This document shows, piece by piece, positions 1 to 6,143 of a DNA stretch of 6,841 nt. A program made the position numbers and the translations under genes. Numbering within the stretch: position 1 is the stretch's first letter; the number at the start of each line of letters is the position of its first letter. Source of the stretch: Rickettsiales bacterium (GTDB lineage: Bacteria > Pseudomonadota > Alphaproteobacteria > Rickettsiales > CANDYO01); the NCBI GenBank assembly GCA_947424995.1, contig CANDYO010000110.1, positions 1-6,841 on the forward strand. The letters are read 5' to 3'. The notes under the pieces were generated by a model. It saw only the letters and a program-made list of their open reading frames with translations, was not told the DNA's origin and did no database searches.

Positions 1-242
1 AAAGGGTTTGGAAAAATTTACTTGAAAGGGCAGGGATCAAAGACTTACGCATCCATGACTTACGTAGAACATTGGGTAGTTGGCAAGCAGCTACGGGAGC
101 CAATAGCTATATAATTGGCAAATCACTCGGGCATAAGACACAGCAGGCTACTGCTATTTACGCTAGGCTCAATATGGATCCAGTCAGGGAATCGATAGCA
201 AGAGCTGTAGATAGCATGCTTGCTGCGGTAGAGAAGAAATAA
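1..242 (+). CDS. Tyrosine recombinase (phage-type integrase), C-terminal end only
   Basis: This is the 3' end of a site-specific integrase that starts outside the window. Reading from base 3 there are 79 codons ending in TAA. Visible catalytic elements are the box II motif HDLRR (His18 and Arg21 of the visible part), LGHK with His44, and the nucleophile Tyr53 in AIYARL, nine residues after His44 as is usual for the family. Such enzymes cut and rejoin DNA through a phosphotyrosine link to integrate or excise phages and genomic islands. The C-terminal half of the active site is intact, so nothing suggests decay here, although the N-terminal DNA-binding part and the first catalytic Arg cannot be seen. 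It lies 61 bp upstream of the AbiE operon on the same strand, which fits a mobile-element cargo arrangement. No tRNA or att repeat is visible beside it. Confidence 0.93.
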   Translation, partial: RVWKNLLERAGIKDLRIHDLRRTLGSWQAATGANSYIIGKSLGHKTQQATAIYARLNMDPVRESIARAVDSMLAAVEKK

Positions 243-250
243 CTTATAAC

Positions 251-286
251 TTGCTTGTCAGAAATATATATTCTATTATCTGACAA
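251..286 (+). promoter_or_regulatory. Probable abiE promoter overlapped by an inverted-repeat operator
   Basis: A perfect 8-bp inverted repeat, TTGTCAGA at 255-262 and TCTGACAA at 279-286, is separated by 16 bp. A plausible sigma70 promoter lies across it: -35 TTGCTT at 251-256 and -10 TATTAT at 274-279 with a 17-bp spacer. The left arm overlaps the end of the -35 box and the right arm the end of the -10 box. AbiEi-type antitoxins are known to bind inverted repeats in their own promoter and repress the operon, so this is the expected operator position. The AGGA at 290-293 is the likely ribosome binding site for the gene starting at 304. Promoter boxes are matched by eye; the repeat itself is certain. 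Confidence 0.62.
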
Positions 287-303
287 AATAGGATAAAAAT
301 ATT

Positions 304-912
304 ATGACTAATATTACTAAAAACATTATAGCAAGGATTACAACAAATCAAAAAGGCTGGGTTTTTTCTCCAAAAGATTTCCTTGATATAGGCGCTCGTG
401 CTGCGGTAGATCAAGTTATGTCCAGATTAACTAAAAGCGGATTTATTAGAAAAATAGCTAGAGGAATATATGATTACCCTAAAACGAATCCTACTATAGG
501 CATCCTTTCTCCAAATATTGACGACCTGGCAAAAATTGTGGCAAATAAAACTGGAGATCGTATTTTTCATTCAGGCGCTATGGCTACTAATCTTCTAGGC
601 CTTTCTACTCAATTGCCGATGAAAATTGTTTATGCAACTACTGGAAAATCTTGCGTAAGACAAGTTGGTAATCAAAATATTGTTTTTCAACATACCAGAA
701 TTCCTATATTTGATGATTTACCATTACCTTGCAATCTTGCTCTACAATCTATGGCATATTTAGGTAAAGCTGCCCTTGATGACGATATGATTCATCAATA
801 TTCTCAAAAACTATCAAATGATGATAAGTTAAAGATAAGCAAAGTCGTTGCTCATCTTCCAGCTTGGATGAGTGATGCTATACATAAAATACAAGGCAAT
901 CTACATGGATAA
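304..912 (+). CDS. abiEi: AbiEi-like type IV antitoxin / transcriptional repressor (DUF6088-type)
   Basis: A 202-residue protein that resembles the antitoxin half of AbiE phage-abortive systems. Residues about 15-60 look like a winged helix-turn-helix and end in the family-typical RKIARGIYDYP segment. The C-terminal part carries the characteristic FHSGAMATNLLGLSTQLP stretch (88-105), also seen in the related DUF6088 proteins. In characterised AbiE systems the antitoxin does not bind the toxin stably. It counteracts toxin action and represses the operon through its N-terminal wHTH. The start at ATG 304 is supported by AGGA at 290-293. The gene overlaps the toxin gene by 8 nt, which implies coupled translation. 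Family assignment is by recognisable motifs; the gene symbol is by family, not by demonstrated function. Confidence 0.85.
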   Translation: MTNITKNIIARITTNQKGWVFSPKDFLDIGARAAVDQVMSRLTKSGFIRKIARGIYDYPKTNPTIGILSPNIDDLAKIVANKTGDRIFHSGAMATNLLGLSTQLPMKIVYATTGKSCVRQVGNQNIVFQHTRIPIFDDLPLPCNLALQSMAYLGKAALDDDMIHQYSQKLSNDDKLKISKVVAHLPAWMSDAIHKIQGNLHG

Positions 913-1912
913 TTTCCTAAAAACTTCAAGCTCTGATCGCTTGAGCGTTTTTACTGAAGCGGCGTCTAGCTTGGGCATCAATCTTGCAGTACTGGAAAAG
1001 GACTTTTGGGTATGCTGGACTTTAAGTAAGCTCTTCAATAACAAAGAGCTATTTGATCACATGGTTTTTAAAGGCGGCACTTCACTTTCTAAGTCTTATA
1101 GCTTAATAGATCGATTCTCTGAAGACTGCGACCTAACCATTAATCGAAGCATTTTAAATGTTAAAGATCCTAGCGAAGCTGGTATATCGAGTAAAGAGCT
1201 CCAGAGAAGAATAGATAGCTTGATGCTGAGCATCAGAGCTTATATTAAAGATTTTATCCTGCCGGTTTTAGCGAATGCATGCAAAAACTCTATCAATAAA
1301 GATGAAGAGTGGAAATTAGGTATTGATCAAGACGGCCTAACAATTCTATTTTCCTACCCAACTGCACATGATATTAACAATCAATATGTACAGAAAACCA
1401 TCAAACTAGAGCTAGGCGCTAGAGGCGGAATATCTCCTAAACAAAATACCATAATCAAACCATATATTGCTGAAAGTGTTCTTGGGTCTAATTTAGAAAG
1501 CAGCGCTCCGATACCAACGCTATCTCCGACAAGAACCTTTTGGGAAAAGTTGACGATCTTACATGGACTTTATCATCGACGCTTAAAAGGAAAAGAAATA
1601 GCCGCTAGGATGTCCAGACATTATTATGATGTTTATATGCTGATCAAACAAGGCATTGATAAAAGCGCGATGCTAAATCTTACTTGCCTTGATGATGTCG
1701 TAAAAAATAATATCATCTTTTTTAAAGATAATAATGCCTCACAAAATACCGCAAAATTAGGCAGTTTTTGTTTAGTACCTAACGTAGAAATGCTAGAGAA
1801 TTTACGCCAAGATTATAAAAATATGGAAGTGATGATTCTAGGGGAGACCCCAAGTTTTGATAATATTATTAAGGTGATAAAAGATTTAGAAGTAAGATTG
1901 AATAATCTATAG
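905..1912 (+). CDS. abiEii: AbiEii-like nucleotidyltransferase toxin (AbiEii/AbiGii family)
   Basis: A 335-residue protein of the AbiEii/AbiGii nucleotidyltransferase toxin family. All expected motifs are present: motif I GGTSLSK (57-63), motif II SEDCDLT with two acidic metal ligands (72-78), a KLELGARGG strand (167-175), TFWEKLTILH with the conserved Lys (211-220), and RHYYDVYML (238-246). Related toxins (AbiEii, MenT) use NTPs, and MenT proteins modify tRNA 3' ends; the target of this one is unknown. I chose ATG 905 because AAGG at 893-896 lies 8 nt upstream. An in-frame GTG at 872 and ATG at 875 would extend the protein by 10-11 residues deep into the antitoxin gene and have no better ribosome site. 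With every catalytic motif intact the toxin is probably functional. The downstream gene is convergent, only 7 bp away. Confidence 0.9.
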   Translation: MDNFLKTSSSDRLSVFTEAASSLGINLAVLEKDFWVCWTLSKLFNNKELFDHMVFKGGTSLSKSYSLIDRFSEDCDLTINRSILNVKDPSEAGISSKELQRRIDSLMLSIRAYIKDFILPVLANACKNSINKDEEWKLGIDQDGLTILFSYPTAHDINNQYVQKTIKLELGARGGISPKQNTIIKPYIAESVLGSNLESSAPIPTLSPTRTFWEKLTILHGLYHRRLKGKEIAARMSRHYYDVYMLIKQGIDKSAMLNLTCLDDVVKNNIIFFKDNNASQNTAKLGSFCLVPNVEMLENLRQDYKNMEVMILGETPSFDNIIKVIKDLEVRLNNL

Positions 1913-1919
1913 CCATAAA

Positions 1920-2363
1920 TTACACCTCTTTTCTTAAGTATAATTTTGCCATTAAGCCTTCATTTTTATAACCTAATCTATCATAAAATTGATGCGAACC
2001 GTCACTCGCGCGCCTTAATCCAGAGGTTAGATCAATTATAGCTGGAGAATAGCTTCTGGCATAATTTTCCACAAATTGCATGAGCTTTTTTCCAACCGCT
2101 TTACCACGATAATCTTTATCAACCACTAATCCTTCAATATGAATACGAACGCTATCAGATACAAACAGTTTCGATTTTGACCACGCCACAAAACCAACTA
2201 TTTTATTTTCTATGCAAGCAACTGCGATACCATATCCATCTATACTGCAAAAATCATTAAATCGCCTTTCTAATTCCTTTTTGGTTGCAGGGTATCCTAA
2301 TAGATCTAGTAATGGCAGTAATTCTTCAATATCTGATAAAGTAGATTTACGGATTGTTACCAT
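1920..2363 (-). CDS. GNAT family N-acetyltransferase, last gene of the minus-strand operon
   Basis: A 147-residue single-domain acetyltransferase of the GNAT superfamily, which transfers acetyl from acetyl-CoA to an amine. The conserved core is visible: MVTIRKSTLSDIEELLPLL at the N terminus, a beta4-type segment VDKDYRGKAVGKKLM (81-95) forming the pyrophosphate-binding loop, and the C-terminal FYDRLGY (126-132). The loop reads RGKAVG, with Ala where most relatives have Gly in R/Q-x-x-G-x-G/A. This is tolerated in some families. The substrate cannot be predicted; small-molecule (including aminoglycoside-like) and protein targets are all possible. The start codon lies in the 13-bp tandem repeat and overlaps the stop region of the phosphatase gene by 7 nt (ATGGTAA). 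There is no separate ribosome binding site, so translation is probably coupled. It converges on abiEii with 7 bp between stops. Confidence 0.87.
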   Translation of the reverse strand: MVTIRKSTLSDIEELLPLLDLLGYPATKKELERRFNDFCSIDGYGIAVACIENKIVGFVAWSKSKLFVSDSVRIHIEGLVVDKDYRGKAVGKKLMQFVENYARSYSPAIIDLTSGLRRASDGSHQFYDRLGYKNEGLMAKLYLRKEV

Positions 2364-2381
2364 ATATTGTTACCATATATT
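2353..2381. repeat. 13-bp perfect tandem duplication at a gene junction
   Basis: The unit GTTACCATATATT occurs twice head to tail at 2356-2368 and 2369-2381, and the period extends leftward to 2353 (29 bp, about 2.2 copies). On the minus strand each copy contains an ATGGTAA sequence. The copy nearer the downstream gene supplies both the stop of the histidine phosphatase (2357-2359) and the start of the GNAT gene (2361-2363). The upstream copy carries an out-of-frame ATG (2374-2376) that would give a nine-codon peptide. Confidence 0.95.
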
Positions 2382-2953
2382 TCCTCTTCATCTATGTTAC
2401 AAACAAACCATGGACTATTTTCATGAATTGGTGGTCTATGGTAGAGAGGTATGCAGTTTGGTAAATCAACAAAGGGTAAGTTCAACGCTTCTTGAATAGC
2501 CCAATATACGCCACCATGCGCAATAACTAAAACGGGTTCCTCTGGATGTTCTAATGCTTTTTCTAAACCTCTTATTACGCGTTTTGTAAATGATGAGAAA
2601 ATTTCCGCCTCTTTTATTACAGAATCTTTGCGCCATTGCTCAAGCCAACTACCATCACCTTTATGCTGCCCTTCCATAACGCCCCAAGAGCATTCTTTTA
2701 ACTCTTCAATAATTGTTATGGGAACTGAGAATTTTTTCGCGATAATATCGGCGGTTTGTCTAGCTCGTATTAGGGGACTTGCAGCTATTGCAGTAAACCA
2801 ACAACTTTTTAAAAGATCGGCTGCTTTATGAGCTTGCTCAATTCCTCTTTCATTAAGAGGAATATCAGATTGGCCCATTGCAATATGACGTTTATTCCAG
2901 TCAGTTTCACCGTGACGCATAAAATAAAAAGATTTCATCGGTAATTTAATCAT
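2357..2953 (-). CDS. Histidine phosphatase superfamily protein (phosphoglycerate mutase-like)
   Basis: A 198-residue member of the histidine phosphatase (branch 1) superfamily, which hydrolyses phosphate esters through a phospho-histidine intermediate. The catalytic residues are all visible: FMRHGE with the nucleophile His14 flanked by Arg13 and Gly15, the SPLIRARQTA motif with Arg63, an acidic ELKECSWGVMEG segment (Glu87 as probable proton donor), and AHGG with His146. The length is normal for the cobC/gpm-like group. The substrate is unknown: sugar phosphates, nucleotides and cobalamin intermediates are all used by relatives. The first ATG (2953) is preceded by an AAGAAAG-like weak ribosome site. 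An internal ATG at codon 6 is possible but has no ribosome site. The gene is fourth in a five-gene minus-strand run, 37 bp after the NTP pyrophosphohydrolase gene. The C terminus (EIYGNNIW) is written by the tandem duplication. Confidence 0.9.
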   Translation of the reverse strand: MIKLPMKSFYFMRHGETDWNKRHIAMGQSDIPLNERGIEQAHKAADLLKSCWFTAIAASPLIRARQTADIIAKKFSVPITIIEELKECSWGVMEGQHKGDGSWLEQWRKDSVIKEAEIFSSFTKRVIRGLEKALEHPEEPVLVIAHGGVYWAIQEALNLPFVDLPNCIPLYHRPPIHENSPWFVCNIDEEEIYGNNIW

Positions 2954-2990
2954 ACTAGCTTTCTTAAGTTGTTTTTAAATATTGAGAACT

Positions 2991-3392
2991 CTATTTTACT
3001 TCAGGATATTCTTCAGCTCTAGCAAGATAATGACTCACTCTTTGATTATCGGAGGGCATTTCGATAAATGAACAATAAATTCCTTTCTCAAATCCTCCTT
3101 TTAGTTCCTTTTTCTTCAATCGAGCATTCTCAATATCTTGGAAAGATAGACCATTCGCTATAGCCATTGCGTTGATTACTTCAAGAACATCCGCAAGCTC
3201 CTCAGCAATTTCCATTTTGTCTTTAGCTTGAATAACTTCTTTTGTTTCTTCGATCAGTTTATCGCTTAAGCGTTTTATATATTCACTTAAATCTAGCTCT
3301 CTTGTAAAAGTGGTTACTCCATCTATTAATGTGATTTCGGGTATCTTATCACGAATTAGCTTATCAACTTTAAAACGACGTAGTGTACTCAT
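2991..3392 (-). CDS. MazG-like all-alpha nucleoside triphosphate pyrophosphohydrolase
   Basis: A 133-residue protein with the signature of the predicted house-cleaning phosphoribosyl-ATP pyrophosphohydrolase-like family. It has the N-terminal KLIRDKIPEI motif (11-20), an EETKE metal-binding segment (48-52) and EELADVLEV (64-72), giving the ExxE...ExxD Mg2+-binding pattern of all-alpha NTP pyrophosphatases. The C-terminal KKKELKGGFEKGIY (94-107) is also typical. Relatives cleave NTPs or dNTPs to the monophosphate and pyrophosphate, often to remove non-canonical nucleotides. The start at 3392 has AGAGAA upstream as a ribosome site. It is 26 bp downstream of the Nudix gene and 37 bp upstream of the phosphatase gene, so it is presumably co-transcribed. 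Being beside a Nudix and a phosphatase is consistent with nucleotide clean-up, but the substrate is an inference. Confidence 0.86.
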   Translation of the reverse strand: MSTLRRFKVDKLIRDKIPEITLIDGVTTFTRELDLSEYIKRLSDKLIEETKEVIQAKDKMEIAEELADVLEVINAMAIANGLSFQDIENARLKKKELKGGFEKGIYCSFIEMPSDNQRVSHYLARAEEYPEVK

Positions 3393-3418
3393 GATTTTTC
3401 TCTTTATATTGGTTTTAT

Positions 3419-3883
3419 TTATATCATTACACTATGAAGATAATTATTCGAAGGCTTATTTAACCATTCTGGAATAAGCTTCTTTAGTGGTTCTGCTCTA
3501 AAATCAATCTCAGTTATTTTAGATAATGGTATCCAAATTAGCTCTATATGTTTTTCAAGCTGAGGAATTTTATTTTGGATTTTTAAACTATCTGATTCAA
3601 CTTCAAAAATAAAGTTATATTCGTGATTATGGCATATGCTATTAGCTCCAAATTCGAAGCTATACTCTAGGCAGCCTAAAAATCTTTTTATTCTAACTTC
3701 ACTTCCAGTTTCTTCAATTAATTCACGCAAGAGAGATATTTCAACTGATTCACCATGCTCAACATGGCCACCTGGTAGAAAGTAGAAATTCTCCTCAAGA
3801 TCAAGAGTTTTACAAAGTAGAATATGCTCACAATCTATAATAACTGCACGACTTAAAACATGAATATTGTTTTTATTAATCAT
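3419..3883 (-). CDS. Nudix hydrolase
   Basis: A 154-residue Nudix-fold hydrolase that cleaves nucleoside diphosphates linked to another moiety. The Nudix box is complete: Gly39, Glu45, Arg53-Glu54, Glu57-Glu58 and Gly60 in the G-x5-E-x7-RE-U-x-EE-x-G-U order. The last position is Ser61 rather than a large hydrophobic residue. The N-terminal strand HVLSRAVIID and the later ELIWIPLSKI (114-123) are typical of the mutT/NUDIX group. I chose ATG 3883 because a strong AAGGGG ribosome site (3891-3896) lies 7 nt upstream. The frame stays open further, but that extension would overlap most of the C terminus of the YciI-like gene and adds no conserved sequence. It is 28 bp after the YciI-like gene. The C terminus has no recognisable extra domain. 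Confidence 0.9.
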   Translation of the reverse strand: MINKNNIHVLSRAVIIDCEHILLCKTLDLEENFYFLPGGHVEHGESVEISLLRELIEETGSEVRIKRFLGCLEYSFEFGANSICHNHEYNFIFEVESDSLKIQNKIPQLEKHIELIWIPLSKITEIDFRAEPLKKLIPEWLNKPSNNYLHSVMI

Positions 3884-3911
3884 AGATTTTCCCCTTATTA
3901 CTTTAAATAAT

Positions 3912-4211
3912 TCATTTTTGTAATATTGCCTCAAATTCTTTAGCATATTTTGTCGGAATAAACTCATATACCAAATATTCAGCACATTTATTTATTGCAA
4001 AAGGATCTTTACATAAAATATTCTGCAGAGTTTCTTTGCATGAACTTTTGGCAATCAAAATGCCACCATTTCTTGGTACTTGGGGACCAGAGGCAATTAA
4101 TATATCTTGTTCGTAGCAATGATCAAGAAATTCTAAATGCTTAAGCCTACAAGTATCTATTTCCTCAATCGCTACAATATACTTCAAAACAACTATAAAA
4201 AAATTATCCAT
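3912..4211 (-). CDS. YciI/YCII-family protein, first gene of the minus-strand operon
   Basis: A 99-residue protein matching the size and pattern of the YCII-related domain: an N-terminal strand FFIVVLKYI, the HLEFLD helix (His25), GP at 42-43, RNGGILI (47-53), and the DPF motif (69-71) followed by a YLVYEF strand. His and Asp at these places form the putative active site of the family, whose members include dehydrochlorinase-like enzymes and proteins of unknown function. The biochemical role here is not known. ATG 4211 gives the normal family length; an in-frame TTG at 4226 would add five residues. The ribosome site is weak. Promoter-like boxes lie in the divergent intergenic region. Its function in this operon is open. 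Confidence 0.8.
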   Translation of the reverse strand: MDNFFIVVLKYIVAIEEIDTCRLKHLEFLDHCYEQDILIASGPQVPRNGGILIAKSSCKETLQNILCKDPFAINKCAEYLVYEFIPTKYAKEFEAILQK

Positions 4212-4262
4212 ACTAGGATCTACCAAAATATTCTCATGTTTTTGTTTTTCTTTAACTTATGC

Positions 4263-4268
4263 TATACT
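4263..4268 (+). promoter_or_regulatory. Probable extended -10 promoter of the rightward GNAT operon
   Basis: TGC followed by TATACT (4260-4268) is a good extended -10 element about 25 bp before the first possible ATG at 4293. A weak TTGTTT (4242-4247) lies 15 bp upstream as a poor -35. A second TATACT occurs at 4278-4283. It is not possible to say by eye which one is used. Confidence 0.5.
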
Positions 4269-4275
4269 GACCAAT

Positions 4276-4302
4276 ATTATACTCAATAATTTATGATATC
4301 AA
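4276..4302 (-). promoter_or_regulatory. Probable promoter of the leftward five-gene operon
   Basis: Read on the minus strand, a perfect TATAAT (4281 to 4276) follows TTGATA (4302 to 4297) with a 15-bp spacer; TTTGAT one base further upstream (4303-4298) gives 16 bp. Transcription would start near 4269, leaving about 58 nt of leader before ATG 4211. The -35 box lies within the first codons of the divergent GNAT gene if that gene starts at 4293. Confidence 0.5.
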
Positions 4303-4712
4303 ACATGAAAATAGAACATACTAGTTTTCCTCAGACTAAAGATATTGAATATCTAACTCAAAAAATAGATGAAGAAATCAAAAAATATGGTTCGAGTTTA
4401 CATTTCGCATTTTTTATTAGAAATGAAGACGATCAAATAATAGCTGGATGTAATGGTTGTGTGATCTTTGGCTGTGTTTACACCGATCAATTATGGGTAG
4501 ATCCCAATTATCGAAACCAAGGCTTGGCAAGAAGTTTAATGCAGCAAGTTCATGAATATGCTAGAAAGCAAGGTTGCAGGATGGCAACGCTCTGCAGTAT
4601 GAATTTTCAAAATGCTATAAAATTTTATGAAAAGTTAGGATATAAAGTGGATTTTGAGCGACAAGGTTATACTAAGGATGCATCTTGTTTGTTTCTAAGA
4701 AGGGATTTGTAA
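4293..4712 (+). CDS. GNAT family N-acetyltransferase (first of a tandem paralogous pair)
   Basis: A 139-residue acetyltransferase. The acetyl-CoA-binding segment WVDPNYRNQGLARSLM (68-83) contains RNQGLA, a correct R/Q-x-x-G-x-G/A loop, and the C-terminal MNFQNAIKFYEKLGY segment (103-117) is typical of this subgroup. The N-terminal half is diverged and rich in charged residues, with three cysteines at 53, 56 and 61. Substrate unknown. It starts a plus-strand operon with the next two genes and is clearly paralogous to the gene 28 bp downstream (33 identities over about 72 aligned C-terminal positions, counted by hand). Two starts are possible, ATG 4293 and ATG 4305; neither has a clear ribosome site, and the shorter one would move the divergent -35 box out of the coding region. 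Confidence 0.85.
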   Translation: MISNMKIEHTSFPQTKDIEYLTQKIDEEIKKYGSSLHFAFFIRNEDDQIIAGCNGCVIFGCVYTDQLWVDPNYRNQGLARSLMQQVHEYARKQGCRMATLCSMNFQNAIKFYEKLGYKVDFERQGYTKDASCLFLRRDL

Positions 4713-4740
4713 AAAATAAGATATGTCTAGGAAAGATGAT

Positions 4741-5160
4741 ATGAAACATAAAATAGCACAAACTATTCTAACTCCTGAATTAAAGCAGCAGATCCTTATT
4801 GGCCTTGCTAAGCATGCTATAGATCAAACAGGAATAGATGGTTTAAAAGCAGAAGCGATTCTTTTTGAAATAAGAGAGAATCAAAACTTAGTTGGATGTG
4901 TTGCTATACAAATATTTTGGGGGCAATTACATATTAAAATGCTATTTGTTGAGGAAAAATATCGGGCACAAGGATTTGCAAGAGCGCTTATGGAGCATGC
5001 ATTTGAATTTGGTAAAACCAAAGGATGTAATTTCGCTTTTGTTGAAACAATGAATTTTCAAGCACCAGATTTTTATCAGAAGCTTGGATTTAAAATTGAC
5101 TTTATTCGGGATGGATACGCTAAAGAAACAAGCTTTTATTATTTAAGTAAGGAATTATGA
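4741..5160 (+). CDS. GNAT family N-acetyltransferase (second of a tandem paralogous pair)
   Basis: A 139-residue acetyltransferase with the pyrophosphate-binding loop RAQGFA (75-80) after FVEEKY, and MNFQAPDFYQKLGF (104-117), the same subgroup pattern as the gene before it. ATG 4741 is preferred because AGGA at 4729-4732 sits 8 nt upstream and the resulting length equals that of the paralogue. An ATG at 4723 would add six residues but has no ribosome site of its own. The N-terminal half differs strongly from the neighbour, so the two probably have different substrates. Its stop codon overlaps the start of the GrpB-GNAT gene as ATGA, indicating translational coupling. Function beyond acetyltransfer is not predictable. 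Confidence 0.87.
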   Translation: MKHKIAQTILTPELKQQILIGLAKHAIDQTGIDGLKAEAILFEIRENQNLVGCVAIQIFWGQLHIKMLFVEEKYRAQGFARALMEHAFEFGKTKGCNFAFVETMNFQAPDFYQKLGFKIDFIRDGYAKETSFYYLSKEL

Positions 5161-6089
5161 AAACTAGACATATCGAAGTTGTACCTTATAACCCCAACTG
5201 GCCTTCAGCTTTTAAAACTGAAGCAGCAAAAATCAAACAAGCTTTAGGTGATAATTGCATTGAGGTTCATCATATTGGTTCAACTTCGGTTCCAGAATTA
5301 GCAGCTAAGCCCATTATTGATATGATTCCTGTGGTATGTGATATTGGCGCAGTGGATAAACTGGCAATGGAAGCCTTAGGCTATGAAACTATGGGTGAAT
5401 TTGGTATCCCTTTTAGGCGCTTCTTTTCTAAGAGCAAAGATTTAAGGACTCATAATGTTCATGTATTTGAACAAGGTAACCTTGAGATAGAGCGTCATTT
5501 AAAATTTCGCGATTGGATGCGCAATAATCCAAAAGATCGAGATGCGTACGCTGAGCTAAAAAATAACTTAGCAATAAAATTTCCAAATGATATTAAATCT
5601 TATTGTATTGGCAAAGATGATTTCATCGCAAATATAGATGCTAAAGCCGGATGGGATGGCTTTAGGTTTGTGATGGCCGCAACTCCAAAAGAATTGGAAG
5701 CATACCATCGCATCAGAAGAGAGCAAATATTTGCACCGCTTAATATAATTTATGATGAGAATCATCCAACCCTTACGCTTAAAAATCATTTTCATTTTAT
5801 TCTCTATAAAGGAAGTAAAATTGTGAGCGTTATTCATGTTGAGCTTTTAAATCAAATGCAAGCCGCTATAAGATCACTTGCCACGGATGAACCTTATAAA
5901 AGAAATGGCTATGGCGGCTATATAATGCAGTTAGTAGAAAAATGGATTAAAACCCAAGGACGTAATATCATCAAACTGCATGCCAATCCAAATGCCGAAA
6001 AATTTTATCGTAAACTTGGCTATGCTGAGATGGAATTTGATGAAGTTTCAATTTCAAAAGAGATTATTGATTTAGGGAAAATGTTATGA
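5157..6089 (+). CDS. GrpB (UPF0157)-GNAT fusion protein
   Basis: A 310-residue two-domain protein. Residues 1 to about 165 are a GrpB/UPF0157 domain: VVPYNPNWP (8-16), HIGSTSVP (39-46), KPIIDM (51-56), HNVHVF (99-104) and a long helical RDW...AYAELKNNLA region. This domain belongs to the nucleotidyltransferase-fold clan, and its molecular role is not established. Residues about 170-310 are a GNAT domain with KRNGYGG (248-254) as the acetyl-CoA loop (Lys in place of the usual Arg/Gln at its first position) and FYRKLGY (283-289). GrpB-GNAT fusions occur in other bacteria, so this is a known architecture rather than a sequencing fusion; the frame is unbroken. AAGGA at 5149-5153 precedes the ATGA overlap with the upstream GNAT gene. 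A link between nucleotidyl transfer and acetylation of a shared substrate is possible but only inferred. Confidence 0.88.
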   Translation: MKTRHIEVVPYNPNWPSAFKTEAAKIKQALGDNCIEVHHIGSTSVPELAAKPIIDMIPVVCDIGAVDKLAMEALGYETMGEFGIPFRRFFSKSKDLRTHNVHVFEQGNLEIERHLKFRDWMRNNPKDRDAYAELKNNLAIKFPNDIKSYCIGKDDFIANIDAKAGWDGFRFVMAATPKELEAYHRIRREQIFAPLNIIYDENHPTLTLKNHFHFILYKGSKIVSVIHVELLNQMQAAIRSLATDEPYKRNGYGGYIMQLVEKWIKTQGRNIIKLHANPNAEKFYRKLGYAEMEFDEVSISKEIIDLGKML

Positions 6090-6143
6090 GATTGTTTTTC
6101 GGTTTGGGCATTTTTTGCCATAGTTCAATTATAGAGTAAAAAT

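Noticed and set aside
255..286. Inverted repeat upstream of abiEi read as a terminator of the integrase gene
   Set aside because: The 16-nt loop is long, the stem is not GC-rich and no T-run follows; operator is the better reading.
2212..2499. Open plus-strand frame across the GNAT-phosphatase junction
   Set aside because: It is antisense to two well-supported genes, resembles no protein family and has no ribosome site.
2628..2831. Open plus-strand frame opposite the histidine phosphatase
   Set aside because: Composition is that of a reverse reading of the phosphatase gene; no motif, no start signal.
3884..3985. N-terminal extension of the Nudix frame by 34 codons
   Set aside because: It overlaps the YciI-like gene, shows no conserved sequence, and a strong AAGGGG ribosome site directly precedes the shorter start at 3883.
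2954..4292. Integron cassette array with attC sites between the small enzyme genes
   Set aside because: Gaps between genes are 26-37 bp, too short for attC, and no paired core sites are visible. The genes also look co-transcribed from one promoter.
5568..5837. Open minus-strand frame inside the GrpB-GNAT gene
   Set aside because: It is fully antisense to the fusion gene, with a low-complexity Phe/Ile/Lys-rich translation and no family resemblance.
6107..6119. Possible terminator hairpin (GGCA, five T, TGCC) after the GrpB-GNAT gene
   Set aside because: The stem is only 4 bp and no T-run follows it, so it does not meet the pattern of an intrinsic terminator.
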